From Actinomyces sp. (lineage in GTDB: Bacteria; Actinomycetota; Actinomycetes; Actinomycetales; Actinomycetaceae), in contig NZ_JAUNHI010000008.1 in the NCBI RefSeq assembly GCF_030524025.1, positions 24,748-88,747 of the forward strand: 64,000 nt of DNA, read 5' to 3'. The notes below the pieces were generated by a model. That model was not told where the DNA came from and searched no databases. It saw only the letters and a list, made by a program, of their open reading frames with translations. Positions 8,965 through 19,681 of the stretch are shown piece after piece. Numbering within the stretch: position 1 is the stretch's first letter; every line of letters begins with the position of its first letter. The translations under genes and the position numbers were made by a program.

Positions 8965-9792
8965 ATGAACGCACCTCTGAGTCTCGACCAGATCCTCAGC
9001 CAGATGGGCTCCGCCGGGCACCGCCTCGACCACATGCAGGCCGTGGAAGCAGGCGCCGGCAACATCTCGGTGTCGGTCGCCCGCGGTCCCGAGGAGCTCG
9101 GCCTGGCCGGCCGCTTCCCCGACGCCACCCCCGGCACCGAGCTGCCGCTCGCCGTCCCGGCGCTTGCCGGCCGGACCGTCCTGGTGACCGGCTCGGGTTG
9201 CCGTCTGCGCGACATCGCCGATTCGCCCGCGGCCAATGTCTCGGCCTTCGTTGTCGACCAGGACGGGGTGACGGGCACCTGGTACACCCACCCGGACAGG
9301 GCCTTCGAGCGACCCACCAGCGAGTTCAACTCTCACCTGGCCGTTCACAATGACCAGGTCGAGCGCCGCGGCGTGTCCTTCCAGGCCGTCATCCACGCCC
9401 AGCCGCCCCACCTGGTCCAGCTCTCCCACATCAAGGAGCTGCGCAACACCACCGACTTCAACCGCCGCATCCTGCGCTGGGAGCCCGAGACGATCGTGCA
9501 GCTGCCCGACGGCATCGAGGTGCTGGACTTCATGGTCCCCGGCAGCGCCGAGCTCATGGAGAACAACGTGCGCGCGCTGCGCGACCACGTCATCGTCCTG
9601 TGGTCCAAGCACGGCATCATGGTGCGTTCCGACGACTCCCCCCTGGCGGCGGTCGACAAGGTCGAGTACGCCGAGACCGGCGCCATGTACGAGATCCGCG
9701 ACATGATGGCCGGCGGCCGCGGGGAAGGAGTCACCGAGGCCGAGCTGCGCGCGGTCGTCGAGGCATTCAGGGTCCCCACCACCCTCCTCTAA
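8965..9792 (+). CDS. rhaD: rhamnulose-1-phosphate aldolase
   Basis: A 275-residue class II (zinc) aldolase that splits L-rhamnulose 1-phosphate into dihydroxyacetone phosphate and L-lactaldehyde. It shows the family's N-terminal GAGNISV, the SEFNSHLAVH segment, the metal-site strand VIHAQPPHLVQLSH and the distal LWSKHGIMV histidine. It starts with ATG after AGGAAG. No lactaldehyde dehydrogenase or reductase lies within this window. A partial copy of the intergenic 23-bp repeat starts 3 nt after the stop. Confidence 0.88.
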   Translation: MNAPLSLDQILSQMGSAGHRLDHMQAVEAGAGNISVSVARGPEELGLAGRFPDATPGTELPLAVPALAGRTVLVTGSGCRLRDIADSPAANVSAFVVDQDGVTGTWYTHPDRAFERPTSEFNSHLAVHNDQVERRGVSFQAVIHAQPPHLVQLSHIKELRNTTDFNRRILRWEPETIVQLPDGIEVLDFMVPGSAELMENNVRALRDHVIVLWSKHGIMVRSDDSPLAAVDKVEYAETGAMYEIRDMMAGGRGEGVTEAELRAVVEAFRVPTTLL

Positions 9793-9794
9793 CC

Positions 9795-9826
9795 CCGAGA
9801 TCGGGAGATATGACACCTCGAGCTCG
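9795..9826. repeat. intergenic 23-bp repeat, locus 1
   Basis: One unit (CGAGATCGGGAGATATGACA followed by CCT) plus the start of a second (CGAGCTCG), placed directly after the rhaD stop inside the rhamnose operon. Confidence 0.7.
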
Positions 9827-9888
9827 CCGCAGCCGGGCGCCCCTCGGGCCACCACCGACCCCACCGGAACCACAGCAATGGAGTAGTC

Positions 9889-11667
9889 ATGGCGCAGCCC
9901 ACCACGCCTGTCATCCTGGAGACCCTTCGCACCACCATGCCCGACGGGGTTGTCCTGCACGCCGAGGTCGCCCGCCCCACGGGCTCACAGGACTCCCCCG
10001 TCCCCGTCCTGCTCGCCCGCTGCCCCTACCTCGGCGGCTGGCGTCCGGCCTTCGCCGAGGGCTTCGGTTGGGCCACCCGTGAGCCGGGACAGATGACGCG
10101 GGTCATCGGACTGCAGGCCGGGGTCGAGCTTGAGGAGGTGATCGCAGCGGGCTTCGGGGTCGTCGTCCAGGCCTGTCGCGGCACCGACCGCTCCGAGGGC
10201 ACCTTCCGCTTCTACCGCGACGAGGCCGCCGACGGCGTCGCCACCCGCCGGGCGCTGGCCGCACTGCCTTGGTGCGACGGCACGGTCCTGACCTTCGGCG
10301 CCTCCTACCTGACCACGACGCAGTTCACTGCCGCCCTGTCCTCCACGACGCACCTGGCGGCGATGACCACCTGGGTGGCTCCCTCCACATACGACGACGA
10401 CCTCATGATGCGCGGTGGTGTCCTGGAGGACGGGCCCGGGTACGACTGGGCGCGCCAGCGGGTGCGCGAGGGCCGCCTCCACGACGGCCTGGAGGACGTG
10501 CCCGCCGAGGAGCTGCCCGAGGCGGTCCCCGACTTCACGGCGATGCTGGCCCGCATCGGCATCCGCCGCGCCGCCGCGGCCCTCGCCTGCGCCCACCCGG
10601 CCGGAGCCCACGTCCTCGACGCCGTCAACCACCCCCTGCACGACCCCTACTGGGAGTCCCTGGGCTATCCCGAGCCGGCACTGCGTCGGCTCGGCTCCCG
10701 GCTGCCGGTGCTCTCCGTGGCCGGCTGGTACGACCTCTTCCTGGGCGGCACTCTGCGCAACCACGAGCTGCTCAGCTCCGCCCCACCACCGGTGACCGGA
10801 CCCCACCGCCTCCTCATCGGGCCGTGGACCCACATCAACCAGACCCGGGACCAGCCCGGCCGCTCCTTCCCCCACGGAGGCCTGGAGGACGCCGGCACCG
10901 CCGCGCTCCACCTCGACTTCTGGAGGGCGGCCTGCGGCGACACCGACGCTGCAGCCCGCCTGCCCGATCTGCCGGTGCGTGTCTACATCATGGGCGCCGA
11001 CCGCTGGGTCGACCTGCCGTCGTGGCCCGCGCCCCAGGCACGCGACACCTGCTGGCACCTGGCCGGCGGCGACGACGGCGTCCTCCTTCCCCCGACTAAA
11101 CCGGCGCCGTCGGGCCCGGGACGCAGCTCGTGGGTCCACGATCCCGCCGACCCGGTGCCCACTGCCGGCGGTCAGGTGCTCATGGGGCCGCCTGAGGCGG
11201 CCGGCCCCCATGACCAGCGCCCTGTCGAGGCTCGCGACGACGTCGTGTCCTTCACCACCGCGCCGCTGGGTGCTCCGGTCACCGTGCTCGGGCCGGTCAG
11301 GCTGCGGGCCTGGGTATCGGCCGGCGCCGAGGACGCCCACCTGCACGCCGCCCTGACCGAGGTCCTGCCCGACGGCACCTCTGTCCTGCTCACCGACGGC
11401 GTCCTGCGACTGAGCGCCCGCCACGGGGCTGACCGCAGGGACCCTCTGGCACCCGGGGAGGTCGTCGAGGTCGAGGTGGACATGTGGGCCACCGGCATCC
11501 AGCTGCCCGCCGGCCACCGCCTGCGGCTCAACCTGGCCGGATCGAACTGGCCCCGCTACAGCATCGCCCGACCGCACGAGGAGGAGCCCGTCACTCTGAG
11601 CGTCCACCACGACGCCACCCACCCGTCCCATCTCGTTCTGCCGCTGGTCGAGCTCGCCTGCGCCTGA
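9889..11667 (+). CDS. CocE/NonD-family alpha/beta hydrolase
   Basis: A 592-residue hydrolase of the X-Pro dipeptidyl-peptidase/cocaine esterase family. The nucleophile elbow is FGASYLTTTQ, the acid residue lies in SVAGWYDLFLGG, the histidine in LIGPWTHINQ, and a C-terminal jelly-roll domain (from about residue 380) ends with the typical HRLRLNLAGSNWPRYS. No signal peptide is visible, so it acts in the cytoplasm. The start ATG follows GGAG. Its place between rhaD and the GH106 gene suggests it removes an ester or amide group from an imported rhamnoside, but the substrate cannot be read from sequence. Confidence 0.82.
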   Translation: MAQPTTPVILETLRTTMPDGVVLHAEVARPTGSQDSPVPVLLARCPYLGGWRPAFAEGFGWATREPGQMTRVIGLQAGVELEEVIAAGFGVVVQACRGTDRSEGTFRFYRDEAADGVATRRALAALPWCDGTVLTFGASYLTTTQFTAALSSTTHLAAMTTWVAPSTYDDDLMMRGGVLEDGPGYDWARQRVREGRLHDGLEDVPAEELPEAVPDFTAMLARIGIRRAAAALACAHPAGAHVLDAVNHPLHDPYWESLGYPEPALRRLGSRLPVLSVAGWYDLFLGGTLRNHELLSSAPPPVTGPHRLLIGPWTHINQTRDQPGRSFPHGGLEDAGTAALHLDFWRAACGDTDAAARLPDLPVRVYIMGADRWVDLPSWPAPQARDTCWHLAGGDDGVLLPPTKPAPSGPGRSSWVHDPADPVPTAGGQVLMGPPEAAGPHDQRPVEARDDVVSFTTAPLGAPVTVLGPVRLRAWVSAGAEDAHLHAALTEVLPDGTSVLLTDGVLRLSARHGADRRDPLAPGEVVEVEVDMWATGIQLPAGHRLRLNLAGSNWPRYSIARPHEEEPVTLSVHHDATHPSHLVLPLVELACA

Positions 11668-11699
11668 CCAGACCGACCTACGACTCGCAGGAGAACCAC

Positions 11700-14693
11700 A
11701 TGACCAGCATCGACGACCTGCGTCGAGCCGTGAAAGACCCGCCCATCGAGTACCGTCCCGAGCAGAGGTGGTGGCTCGCCGAGGGCCTGCACACCGACGA
11801 CACCATCCGCCACGAGATCAGCCAGGCGCACCGGCTGGGCTTCGGCGGCATGGAGTTCCTCGCCATGCCCGAGGACAACATCGACGAGTCCCGCTACGGC
11901 TGGGGGAGCGAGGAGTGGAGCCATGACTCGCTGACCGTCGCCCGGGAGACCACCGAGCGCGGCATGTCCTTCTCCTTCACCTCCGGGACCAACTGGTCCA
12001 ACGCGAACCTGCCCACCATCACCCCCGACGACGACGCCGCGGCCCAAGAGCTCGGCCTGGTCTGCGAGGACGTCGACGGCACCCGTTCGGGCCCACTGCC
12101 CACGGCCGACCTCAACAGGAGGAACGACGGCCCGGACTTCATCCTCGAGCGCATCCCCGGCAAGCGCCAACGTTTCGTCGCCGTCGTCGCCGCGGTCGTC
12201 ACCGACCGCAGCGACGCACCCGGGCTCCTCGACGTCGACTCCCTGACGGACCTGTCCCCCCTGGTCACCGGCCGCGGCGAGGACCGCGCCCTGGAGTGGA
12301 CCGCACCGGATGACCGGCGCTGGCGCCTGTTCATCTTCTGGCAGCACGGCACGGGCCAGATCGCCAAGCCGTCGGCCTCGGTCAACTACACGGTCAACTA
12401 CCTGGAGCGCGACGGGGTCGATGCTGTCATCGCCTACTGGCGGGACGTCGTCCTGACCGACGAGCTCAAGGCGCAGATCGCCGCCAACCCCCGCGCTCAG
12501 ATGTACATGGACTCCCTCGAGCTCAACCTCTCGGGCGAGGCGGGGATGTTCTGGGGCCGCACCGTCGCCGAGGAGTTCCGCGCCCGTCGCGGCTACGACA
12601 TCATCCCCTGGCTACCCGTCCTTGTGCGCCGGGTACCGCTCATGGCGGTCTCGACGGTCTACACCTACGAGCCCGAGGGCTCGGACACCGCCGTACGCAC
12701 CGCCGTGGCCAAGGTCCGTCACGACTACGTTGAGACCCTGACCGACCTGTACATCGAGAACATGCTCCTGCCTTTCCGGGACTTCCTCAGGGCCAACGGG
12801 ATGTCACTGCGCGCCGAGATCTCCTACGGGCTGCCCTTCGAGCTGACCCGCCCGGGCATCGCGGTGGACGGCATCGAGAACGAGTCCCTGGAGTTCGGCT
12901 CCCAGATCGACGCCTACCGGCTCATGGGCGGAGCCGCTCACCTGCTGGGCAAGCAGTACTCCTCCGAGACTGGAGCGACGACGCGCAACCATATGCTCGA
13001 CCACCGCTTCTACGACCAGATCATCAACACCCAGCTGGCCGCAGGCATCACCAAGACCGTCCTGCACGGTTGGTCCTCCCCGCGCGGGGCCGAGGGCACT
13101 GTCGAGTGGCCGGGTCACGAGGGCATGCTGCCCCTGTTCTCCGAGCGCTTCGACACCCGTCAGCCCGGCTCGGAGTTCTATCCGCTGTGGACACGGGCGG
13201 TGGGCCGCCTCCAGTACGTCCTGCGGCAGGGTCGCCCGCGCATCGACGTCGGCATCCTGCGCACCGACCACTTCACAGACAACTCCTCGGGCATGATGCT
13301 CATCGACGACCGGGGCGAGCGTGTCGCCGACGAGGTGGCCTACGGCACGAGATGGATGAGGAACCGCCAGAACCATTGGTGGGCCGACCTGGGCATGCAG
13401 GACGCCGGATGGACCTACGAGTTCTTCGAGGGGTCCTACCTGCTGCGTCCGGAGGTCTCCTTCGGCGACGGCGTCGTCCAGCCCGACGGCCCCGGCTACC
13501 AGGCGCTCATCGTCTACCAGGAGGCTCTCGACGCCGACGTCGCCGCCCGGCTCCTGGAGCTGGCGGAGGCGGGTCTGCGGGTACTGGTGGTCAACGGCGT
13601 CAGCGAGCTCAAACGCCTCGAGACCGGCGAGTACCTCCGCCACGACGCCCCAGCCTCGCGTACCCCCGGACTGGATGGGCGTGACGAGGAGCTGGCCACG
13701 ACGATGGCGCACCTGCGAGCCCTGCCCACGGTCGCCGAGATCGATGACCAGTCCCTCACGCTCCGGGCGCTGCGCGACCTGGGGGTCCGGGGGTACCACG
13801 AGCTGGTCGAGCCAAGCCCCGCCGTGCTGACCTACGAGCGCGAGGACGGCGACCTCATCCACGTCTACCTCTACAGCTTCCTGTACGAGACCGGGCGGGA
13901 GACCACCGTCGAGGTGCGCGTTCCGGGGCGGGGCGCCGCCTACCGTCTCGACCAGTGGAGCGGCGTGATTCGCCCCGTCCCCTCCAGGTCCGACGGCGAG
14001 GCCACGGTCATCGCGGTGACGCTGCGTCCCGGTGAGGCCACGATCGTGACGCTCGACCGCTCGGTCGGCGGGCGGGGGCCGGCCGACCGGACCGGCACGA
14101 CGGCGGGAGCCTGTCACCAGTCGCAGATCGGCTCAGTGGTTGCCGAGCTCTCCGACTGGTCGATCGCCGTGGAGTCCTGGGACGCAGGCGACAACGAGAT
14201 CGTCCAGGAGGACCGGGGCCTGGGCTACGTGACCCGTGAGGTCGTGCCGACCACCGTCGTCACCCGCCTCCAGTCCAGCGCACGTGCGCTGGCACCGTGG
14301 AAGGATCTGCCCGACGTCGGCCCGGAGGTCTCCGGCGTCGGCGAGTACCGCACAACGCTCACCCTCGAGGAGGTGCCCGAGGGGCGGCTCGTCCTCGACC
14401 TGGGGGACGTCAACGGCGGGCTCGGCTCACTGAGTGTCAACGGCTCGGAGCCGGTCGGTTTCGACACGTCCGCTCCGGCCGTGGATGTAACCGGGCGGCT
14501 GCGAGCAGGGGACAACGAGCTGGTCGTCCGGGTGTCCTCCTCGCTGAGCAACCGCTTGAGGGCGCGCGGCTACTACGATCGCGTTCCCGACGTCCTGCTC
14601 ATGCTCAACGAGGGTGTCAGCACACCGCATGAGGTGCCCGAGCGCTCCTACGGGCTGGTCGGCCCCGTGCGCCTGCTGGCACGGAGCAGCTGA
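11700..14693 (+). CDS. GH106-type alpha-L-rhamnosidase
   Basis: A 997-residue glycosidase resembling family GH106 (alpha-L-rhamnosidases releasing rhamnose by inversion). The N-terminal part has the family's RWWLAEGLHTDDTIRHEI and GFGGMEFLAMP blocks; the middle has LLGKQYSSETGA and a long barrel region; the C-terminal about 200 residues form beta-sandwich domains (GRLVLDLGDVNGGLGSLSVN). No signal peptide is visible, so substrate entry must precede hydrolysis. I chose ATG 11700, which follows CAGGAG and lies 32 nt after the previous stop; the longer frame from 11484 overlaps the upstream gene and reads its shadow. Confidence 0.82.
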   Translation: MTSIDDLRRAVKDPPIEYRPEQRWWLAEGLHTDDTIRHEISQAHRLGFGGMEFLAMPEDNIDESRYGWGSEEWSHDSLTVARETTERGMSFSFTSGTNWSNANLPTITPDDDAAAQELGLVCEDVDGTRSGPLPTADLNRRNDGPDFILERIPGKRQRFVAVVAAVVTDRSDAPGLLDVDSLTDLSPLVTGRGEDRALEWTAPDDRRWRLFIFWQHGTGQIAKPSASVNYTVNYLERDGVDAVIAYWRDVVLTDELKAQIAANPRAQMYMDSLELNLSGEAGMFWGRTVAEEFRARRGYDIIPWLPVLVRRVPLMAVSTVYTYEPEGSDTAVRTAVAKVRHDYVETLTDLYIENMLLPFRDFLRANGMSLRAEISYGLPFELTRPGIAVDGIENESLEFGSQIDAYRLMGGAAHLLGKQYSSETGATTRNHMLDHRFYDQIINTQLAAGITKTVLHGWSSPRGAEGTVEWPGHEGMLPLFSERFDTRQPGSEFYPLWTRAVGRLQYVLRQGRPRIDVGILRTDHFTDNSSGMMLIDDRGERVADEVAYGTRWMRNRQNHWWADLGMQDAGWTYEFFEGSYLLRPEVSFGDGVVQPDGPGYQALIVYQEALDADVAARLLELAEAGLRVLVVNGVSELKRLETGEYLRHDAPASRTPGLDGRDEELATTMAHLRALPTVAEIDDQSLTLRALRDLGVRGYHELVEPSPAVLTYEREDGDLIHVYLYSFLYETGRETTVEVRVPGRGAAYRLDQWSGVIRPVPSRSDGEATVIAVTLRPGEATIVTLDRSVGGRGPADRTGTTAGACHQSQIGSVVAELSDWSIAVESWDAGDNEIVQEDRGLGYVTREVVPTTVVTRLQSSARALAPWKDLPDVGPEVSGVGEYRTTLTLEEVPEGRLVLDLGDVNGGLGSLSVNGSEPVGFDTSAPAVDVTGRLRAGDNELVVRVSSSLSNRLRARGYYDRVPDVLLMLNEGVSTPHEVPERSYGLVGPVRLLARSS

Positions 14694-14822
14694 GGAGGCC
14701 GGGCGAGGCGGGTCCACACCGCCGCGCACCCTGTTCCGCCCATCGGGCTGCCGACCGGTCATGTCGGCGACTCCGTGGAGCCCCCGTGCATCCACGGAGT
14801 CGCCGGGACCTCGTTCCCGCAC

Positions 14823-14868
14823 GTGTCATATGTCCCGATCTCGAGGTGTCATATGTCCCGATCTCGCG
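14823..14868. repeat. intergenic 23-bp repeat, locus 2 (two units)
   Basis: Two tandem 23-bp units, 14823-14845 and 14846-14868, each containing CATATGTCCCGATCTCG. They lie between the converging GH106 and GH1 genes, 11 nt from the GH1 stop. Confidence 0.85.
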
Positions 14869-14879
14869 GTGGGGCGGGG

Positions 14880-16148
14880 TCAGAACAGCACGGCTCCGTT
14901 CGTCCGGGCGATCTCGCCCAGCACATGAGCACTGGGCTTGGGCCTGCGCTCCTGGGTGACCCTGTCCACGGCGATGATGCCGAACTTGGGGCCGTAGCCG
15001 AAGATCCACTCGAAGTTGTCCATCGCCGACCAGCACATGTAGCCGCGCACGTCCACGCCGTCGGCGATCGCACGACCCACCTCGGTGACCGCGGTGCGCA
15101 GGAAGTCCACCCGCTGGGTGTCGTCCTCGGTGTTGAGCCCGTTCTCGGTGACGATGATCGGCACCTTGACCGTCTCCCACGCCTGGCGCACCACCGCCCC
15201 GATCGCCCAGGGCCAGATCTCCTCCCCGCCCTGGTTGAGCACCGCGCCGTCCTCCGGCGGTACCGGGCCATCGGGACCCAGCACCGTGCGGTTGTAGGTC
15301 TGCAGCCCGACGAAGTCGTCGCCCTCGCTGAGGCGCAGGTAGCGCAGGTTGTTGTCCTCATTCATGCGCGCCACCCGCTGCTCGCCGCCGGGTGCGGCAT
15401 GGAAGTCGGTGTTGGCCAGGGTCCAGCCGACCTGCATCTCAGGCCTGACCTCTTTGATCGCCCGCCTGGCCTGGCGGTGCGCCTCCGCCGCGACCTCGAA
15501 CGCCTCCTCGGTGGCGGCGAGCTGGAAGCCGGCGACCTTGTCCGCCGTCGTCCCCAGGGCACGCGCAGCCCCCTGCCAGGTGGGGTTGCCCAGGCGCTGG
15601 GCCGGGCTGGTCTCGGCCAGACCCATCTCGGCCAGCAGGACGGAGAGGTTGGGCTCGTTCATCGTGCAGGCGATGTCGAACAAGTCGCCGAGCTCATCGG
15701 TGACCACCCGGCAGTAGCGGGCGAACAGGTCCGGCGTACTGGCATCCTCCCAGCCGCCACGGGCGATAAGCCATGCCGGAGAAGTGAAGTGGTGGTAGGT
15801 GACCAGCGGGGTCAACCCGTGCTCGTGACAGGCGCGCAGCATGTCGCGGTAGTGCTCGATGGCCACCGCGGAGAACTCGCCCTCGGCCGGCTCGATCCGG
15901 CTCCACTCCAGGGAGAAGCGGTAGGAGTTCAGGCCCAGTGAGGCCAGCAGCGCGATGTCGGAGCGGTAGCGGGTGAAGTGGTCGCAGGCATCTCCCGAGG
16001 ACTCGGCGAACATGGTGTTCGGGACGTGCTCATAGAGCCAGCAGTCGTTGTTCGTGTTGCCTCCCTCGACCTGGTGGGAGGCGGTGGCGGCTCCCCACAG
16101 GAAGTCCTCGGGGAAGGGCGTGGCGGCGGTAGCGGTCATCGTGGTCAT
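14880..16148 (-). CDS. GH1 beta-glucosidase
   Basis: A 422-residue family 1 retaining glycosidase. It starts FPEDFLWGAATASHQVEG, has the acid/base motif TMNEPN and the nucleophile motif IIVTENGLN, and the glycone-binding block SAMDNFEWIFGYGPKFGI. It is cytoplasmic (no signal). The ATG at 16148 has AGGAG 5-6 nt upstream; the longer frame to 16484 is not supported. It sits on the opposite strand inside the rhamnose locus, so it may remove beta-glucose from rhamnosyl-glucosides (for example flavonoid or saponin rutinosides) after rhamnosidase action. That link is inferred from position. Confidence 0.9.
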   Translation of the reverse strand: MTTMTATAATPFPEDFLWGAATASHQVEGGNTNNDCWLYEHVPNTMFAESSGDACDHFTRYRSDIALLASLGLNSYRFSLEWSRIEPAEGEFSAVAIEHYRDMLRACHEHGLTPLVTYHHFTSPAWLIARGGWEDASTPDLFARYCRVVTDELGDLFDIACTMNEPNLSVLLAEMGLAETSPAQRLGNPTWQGAARALGTTADKVAGFQLAATEEAFEVAAEAHRQARRAIKEVRPEMQVGWTLANTDFHAAPGGEQRVARMNEDNNLRYLRLSEGDDFVGLQTYNRTVLGPDGPVPPEDGAVLNQGGEEIWPWAIGAVVRQAWETVKVPIIVTENGLNTEDDTQRVDFLRTAVTEVGRAIADGVDVRGYMCWSAMDNFEWIFGYGPKFGIIAVDRVTQERRPKPSAHVLGEIARTNGAVLF

Positions 16149-16265
16149 GCTCCTGGGCGTGGTGGGCGGTGGGTGCAGGTGCTGACGGCGACACCCGGCG
16201 CGCACGAGGCGGCGCGGGGCGCCGCCGTCGAGTCGGGTGACGGACGGCGTAACTGGCAGGCGGGG

Positions 16266-16275
16266 GTCACGTGAC
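16266..16275. promoter_or_regulatory. GTCACGTGAC palindrome in GH1 upstream region
   Basis: A perfect 10-bp palindrome about 120 nt upstream of the GH1 start. It differs from the LacI operators, so any regulator would be another one. The rest of the 16149-16447 stretch shows no gene. Confidence 0.3.
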
Positions 16276-16447
16276 TCCCTTGACCAGGGGAATGACGAGG
16301 CCCCTGCCGCACTCCCCCGGATCATGGAGCACAGCGCCACGGTCCCGGACAGACCCATCGCTGCGCCGTCACCCGCGCCGAAGCAGCCGACCTCGTGCAC
16401 CCCCGACCACCAACAGACGTCGCGCAGGACGGGACCGAGATCGACTC

Positions 16448-16475
16448 TTGACGGGTGGGACCAACCCCCTAGTAT
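16448..16475 (+). promoter_or_regulatory. promoter of first GH78 gene
   Basis: TTGACG (16448-16453) and TAGTAT (16470-16475) with a 16-nt spacer. The predicted start point is about 8-10 nt before operator O2. Confidence 0.6.
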
Positions 16476-16491
16476 GTCGCACACTACTATA

Positions 16492-16503
16492 TGAATCGAT
16501 TCA
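16492..16503. promoter_or_regulatory. LacI-type operator O2
   Basis: TGAATCGATTCA, a perfect 12-bp palindrome with central CG, just downstream of the promoter at 16448-16475 and 18 nt before the start codon at 16521. The pattern TGAWWCGWTTCA is shared with O1 and O3. Confidence 0.7.
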
Positions 16504-16520
16504 ACACATCTGGAGAACCG

Positions 16521-19500
16521 ATGCCCCCGCCCAACAGCCTCCCGCCCGCACCCGCAGGACAGACTCCGCTGGCCACCGCGCCCACGGCTGCCCGGTCCAC
16601 CGCCTCCATGCCTACCCCGGCATCACCCGACCCGCTCATGTCGGGCCAGCCGAGCCGTGCGCCCGCCTCGCCTGCCACCTCCTCCCCCGCCCCGACCCCA
16701 GCGGCAGCTCTCGGAGACGGCTCACCCCGAACCACCGACCTGCTGCGCGCGCCCGCGCCCGCGCCGACGGACCCGGTGGGCCCGCTGGCGGCACCCGTGC
16801 GCCTGCGTGTCGACCACCACCGCCCCGACCTGCCCGTTCTCGGCGGGACCGGGGCCAGCCCCACGCTGTCCTGGGAGGTGCCCACCGCCCCCGCAGGCTG
16901 GCGACAGGTGCGCGCGGAGGTCGAGATCACCCGCGGCCCCCTCGGCGATCCGACCGTCACCGAGACCCATTCCCTGGCAGGACCCGACGCGCTGTTCATC
17001 CCCTGGCCGGGAGCACCTCTGACCAGCCGTGAGACAGCGTCCTGGCGCGTGCGCGTGGCTGGGGCTGATGGCACCTGGTCGCCCTGGTCCCGCCCCGCCG
17101 TCGTCGAGACGGGTCTGCTGGAGCGCTCCTGCTGGACCGCGCGCCCGATCACCGCGCCCGGCAACGCGCGCACCGACCCCGCCCCCGTCCTCGTGCGCCG
17201 TCTGACCGTCCCCGCGGGCACCACCGCCGCTCGCCTCCACCTGACCGCCGCCGGTGTTTACGAGGCCTTCATCGACGGCGTCAAGGTGGGAACCGACGAG
17301 CTCGCCCCGGGGTGGACCGAGTACGCCGACCGCCTCCTGGTCCAGACCCACGACGTCACCGCCGCCCTGGGCCCCGGCGAGCATGAGCTCGCCATCGTCC
17401 TGGGCAACGGCTGGTACCGCGGCCACCTGACCTGGGAGATGCGCGAGTGCGTCTACGGCACCGACTTGTGGCTGCTCGCCCAGCTCGAGCTCACCGGTCC
17501 GGAAGGGACGACCACGATCGGCACGGACGGCGACTGGGTCTGGCGCCCCTCCAACGTCACCGCCAACGACCTGTACAACGGCCAGTCCACCGACCTGCGT
17601 CTGCCCGCACTCGGCACCGAGGACGCCGAGTCCGCCGTCGCCGTTCTCGCCCTGCCGGAGGCCGACCTCGTTCCGACCGCGCTGCCCCTGCCCACCGTCG
17701 TCGGCGAGCTGCAGCCGATCGAGGTCCTCACCACGCCGTCGGGCAGGCGGATCGTCGACCTCGGGCAGAACCTGACCGGGCACATGCGCCTGACAGTCGT
17801 GGGCGACGCCGGTCGGGTCATCACCTTGCGCCACGCCGAGGTCCTCGAGGACGGCGAGCTGGGCACCCGTCCCCTGCGCCACGCCGAGTGCACCGACCGC
17901 GTGACCCTGGCCGGTACCGGCACCGCTGATCACCCCGAGGTCTTCGCCCCCACCCTGACCCAGCACGGCTTCCGGTACGTCGAGGTCGAGGGATTCGACG
18001 GCGACGACGAGGCCCTGGCCGCGGCCCTCACCGCCCGCGTGGTCTCGGCCGGCATGGAGCGCGCGGGCTGGTTCAGCTGCGACCAGGAGGACGTCAGCCG
18101 CCTGGTGGAGAACACGCGCTGGTCGACACTTCATCACCGTGCCCACCGACTGCCCGCAGCGCGACGAGCGCCTGGGCTGGACCGGCGACATCGGCGTCTT
18201 CGCCCCGACCGCCCTGACGCTGTATGACTCGGCAGCCTTCCTGGCCTCCTGGTGCGCCGACCTTGCCGCCGCACAGGCGCCCGACGGCTCCCTGCCAGTG
18301 GTGGCCCCCAACGTCCTTGGTGACACGAAGCTGACCTGCGCCTGGGGCGACGCCATCACCCTGGTGCCCTGGGCAGTCTACGAGGCGACGGGGGACACCG
18401 GAGTTCTGGCCGCCACCGTCGAGGCCATGTCCCGCTTCGTCGACGGCGTCGAGATGGCAGCCGGACCGCGGCTTCTGTGGCGTGGTGGCTTCCAGTTCGG
18501 CGACTGGCTCGACCCCGACGCTCCACCCCAGGACCCGGCCGACGCCAAGGCCGACCCCGACGTCGTGGCCACCGCCTACTTCGCCCGCAGCGCCGAGATC
18601 ACCGCGCGTGCCTACGCCGCCCTGGGACGGCCCGAGCGGGCCCGGCACTACGAGAAGCTGGCCGCCGGCGTGCGCCGCGCCTACCTGGACGCCTACGTCA
18701 CCGTCGACGGCCTGATCGTCTCCGACTGCGCCACGGTCTACGCCCAGGCCTTGGCCTGGGACCTGCTCGACACGCCGCGACGGGTAGCGGGCGCCGGGGC
18801 CCGCCTGGCCGACCTGGCGCACAGTCGGGCCTTCCGCATCTCGACGGGCTTCGTGGGCACACCACTGGTCCCCACCGCCCTGGTCAAGGGCGGCCAGGGC
18901 GCCACCGCCTCCCGCCTCCTGCTGGAGAGGGGGTGCCCCTCATGGCTGTACCCGGTGGAGATGGGCGCCACGACCATCTGGGAGCGTTGGGACTCCATGC
19001 TTCCGGACGGGACCATCAATCCCGGGGAGATGACGAGCTTCAACCACTACGCCCTGGGCGCGGTCACCCAGTGGCTCATGACCGAGCTGGCCGGGCTCGA
19101 GCTGGTCGCGCCCGGCGGACGGGCCCTGAGAGTCGAACCGCGGTTCGGCCACGGGTTCGGCTCCGCGGGCGTCACACGCCGCCTGCCGCTGGGCACGGCG
19201 AGCGCCGCCTGGGAACTGAGCGGGCAGGACCTCGGTCTGCGCGTACAGGTGCCGGTCGGCGCAACGGCGCGGATCATCCTGCCCGGCGTGGAGCCCGAGA
19301 CCGTCGAGCACGGCGTGCACGAGCGCACAGTGCGCGTGCCCGAGGACGTGTTGGGGAGGCCCGGGACCGTCGCGACGGTCCGCGGCCTCATGGCCGACAC
19401 CGACGCCTGGCAGCGGGCGGTCACCGCCGTGAGCTCGGCAGGGCACCCGATGTACGCCCAGGACCCGGCCGTCACGCTTGCCAAGCTGCTGCGCCGTGAG

Positions 19501-19680
19501 CTCGACGCCCCCGTGTCGATGGCACCGGCTGCGGCAACCGTGTACGGCTTCGTCCCAGGAATGGAAGAGGTGCGCGACGCCCTGGAGAAGGTCGTACGCA
19601 CGATCGGCTCTCCAGCGATGGCGAGCAGGGGCCGCGGCGCAGCCGCCGAAACGATCGACCAAGAGGCCGAGCCCCTCTAG
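16521..19680 (+). pseudogene. GH78 alpha-L-rhamnosidase, frameshifted
   Basis: The ATG at 16521 has CTGGAG upstream. The first frame (to 18227) encodes a Pro/Ala-rich leader of about 90 residues and the N-terminal beta domains of a GH78 rhamnosidase; the second frame (open from 18139) encodes the catalytic (alpha/alpha)6 barrel with DCPQRDERLGWTGD, WERWDSMLPDG and SFNHYALGAV. At 18126-18129 only 4 nt separate the codons for WS and F, where the intact downstream paralogue has 12 nt coding MRDN. An 8-nt deletion therefore breaks the frame. Everything after it still reads well, so the loss is recent or a sequencing error. Restored, the protein would be about 1055 residues. Confidence 0.8.
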
Positions 19681-19681
19681 A

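Noticed and set aside
11484..11699. Extended start of the GH106 gene
   Set aside because: It reads the CocE gene in another frame; ATG 11700 has a proper ribosome site.
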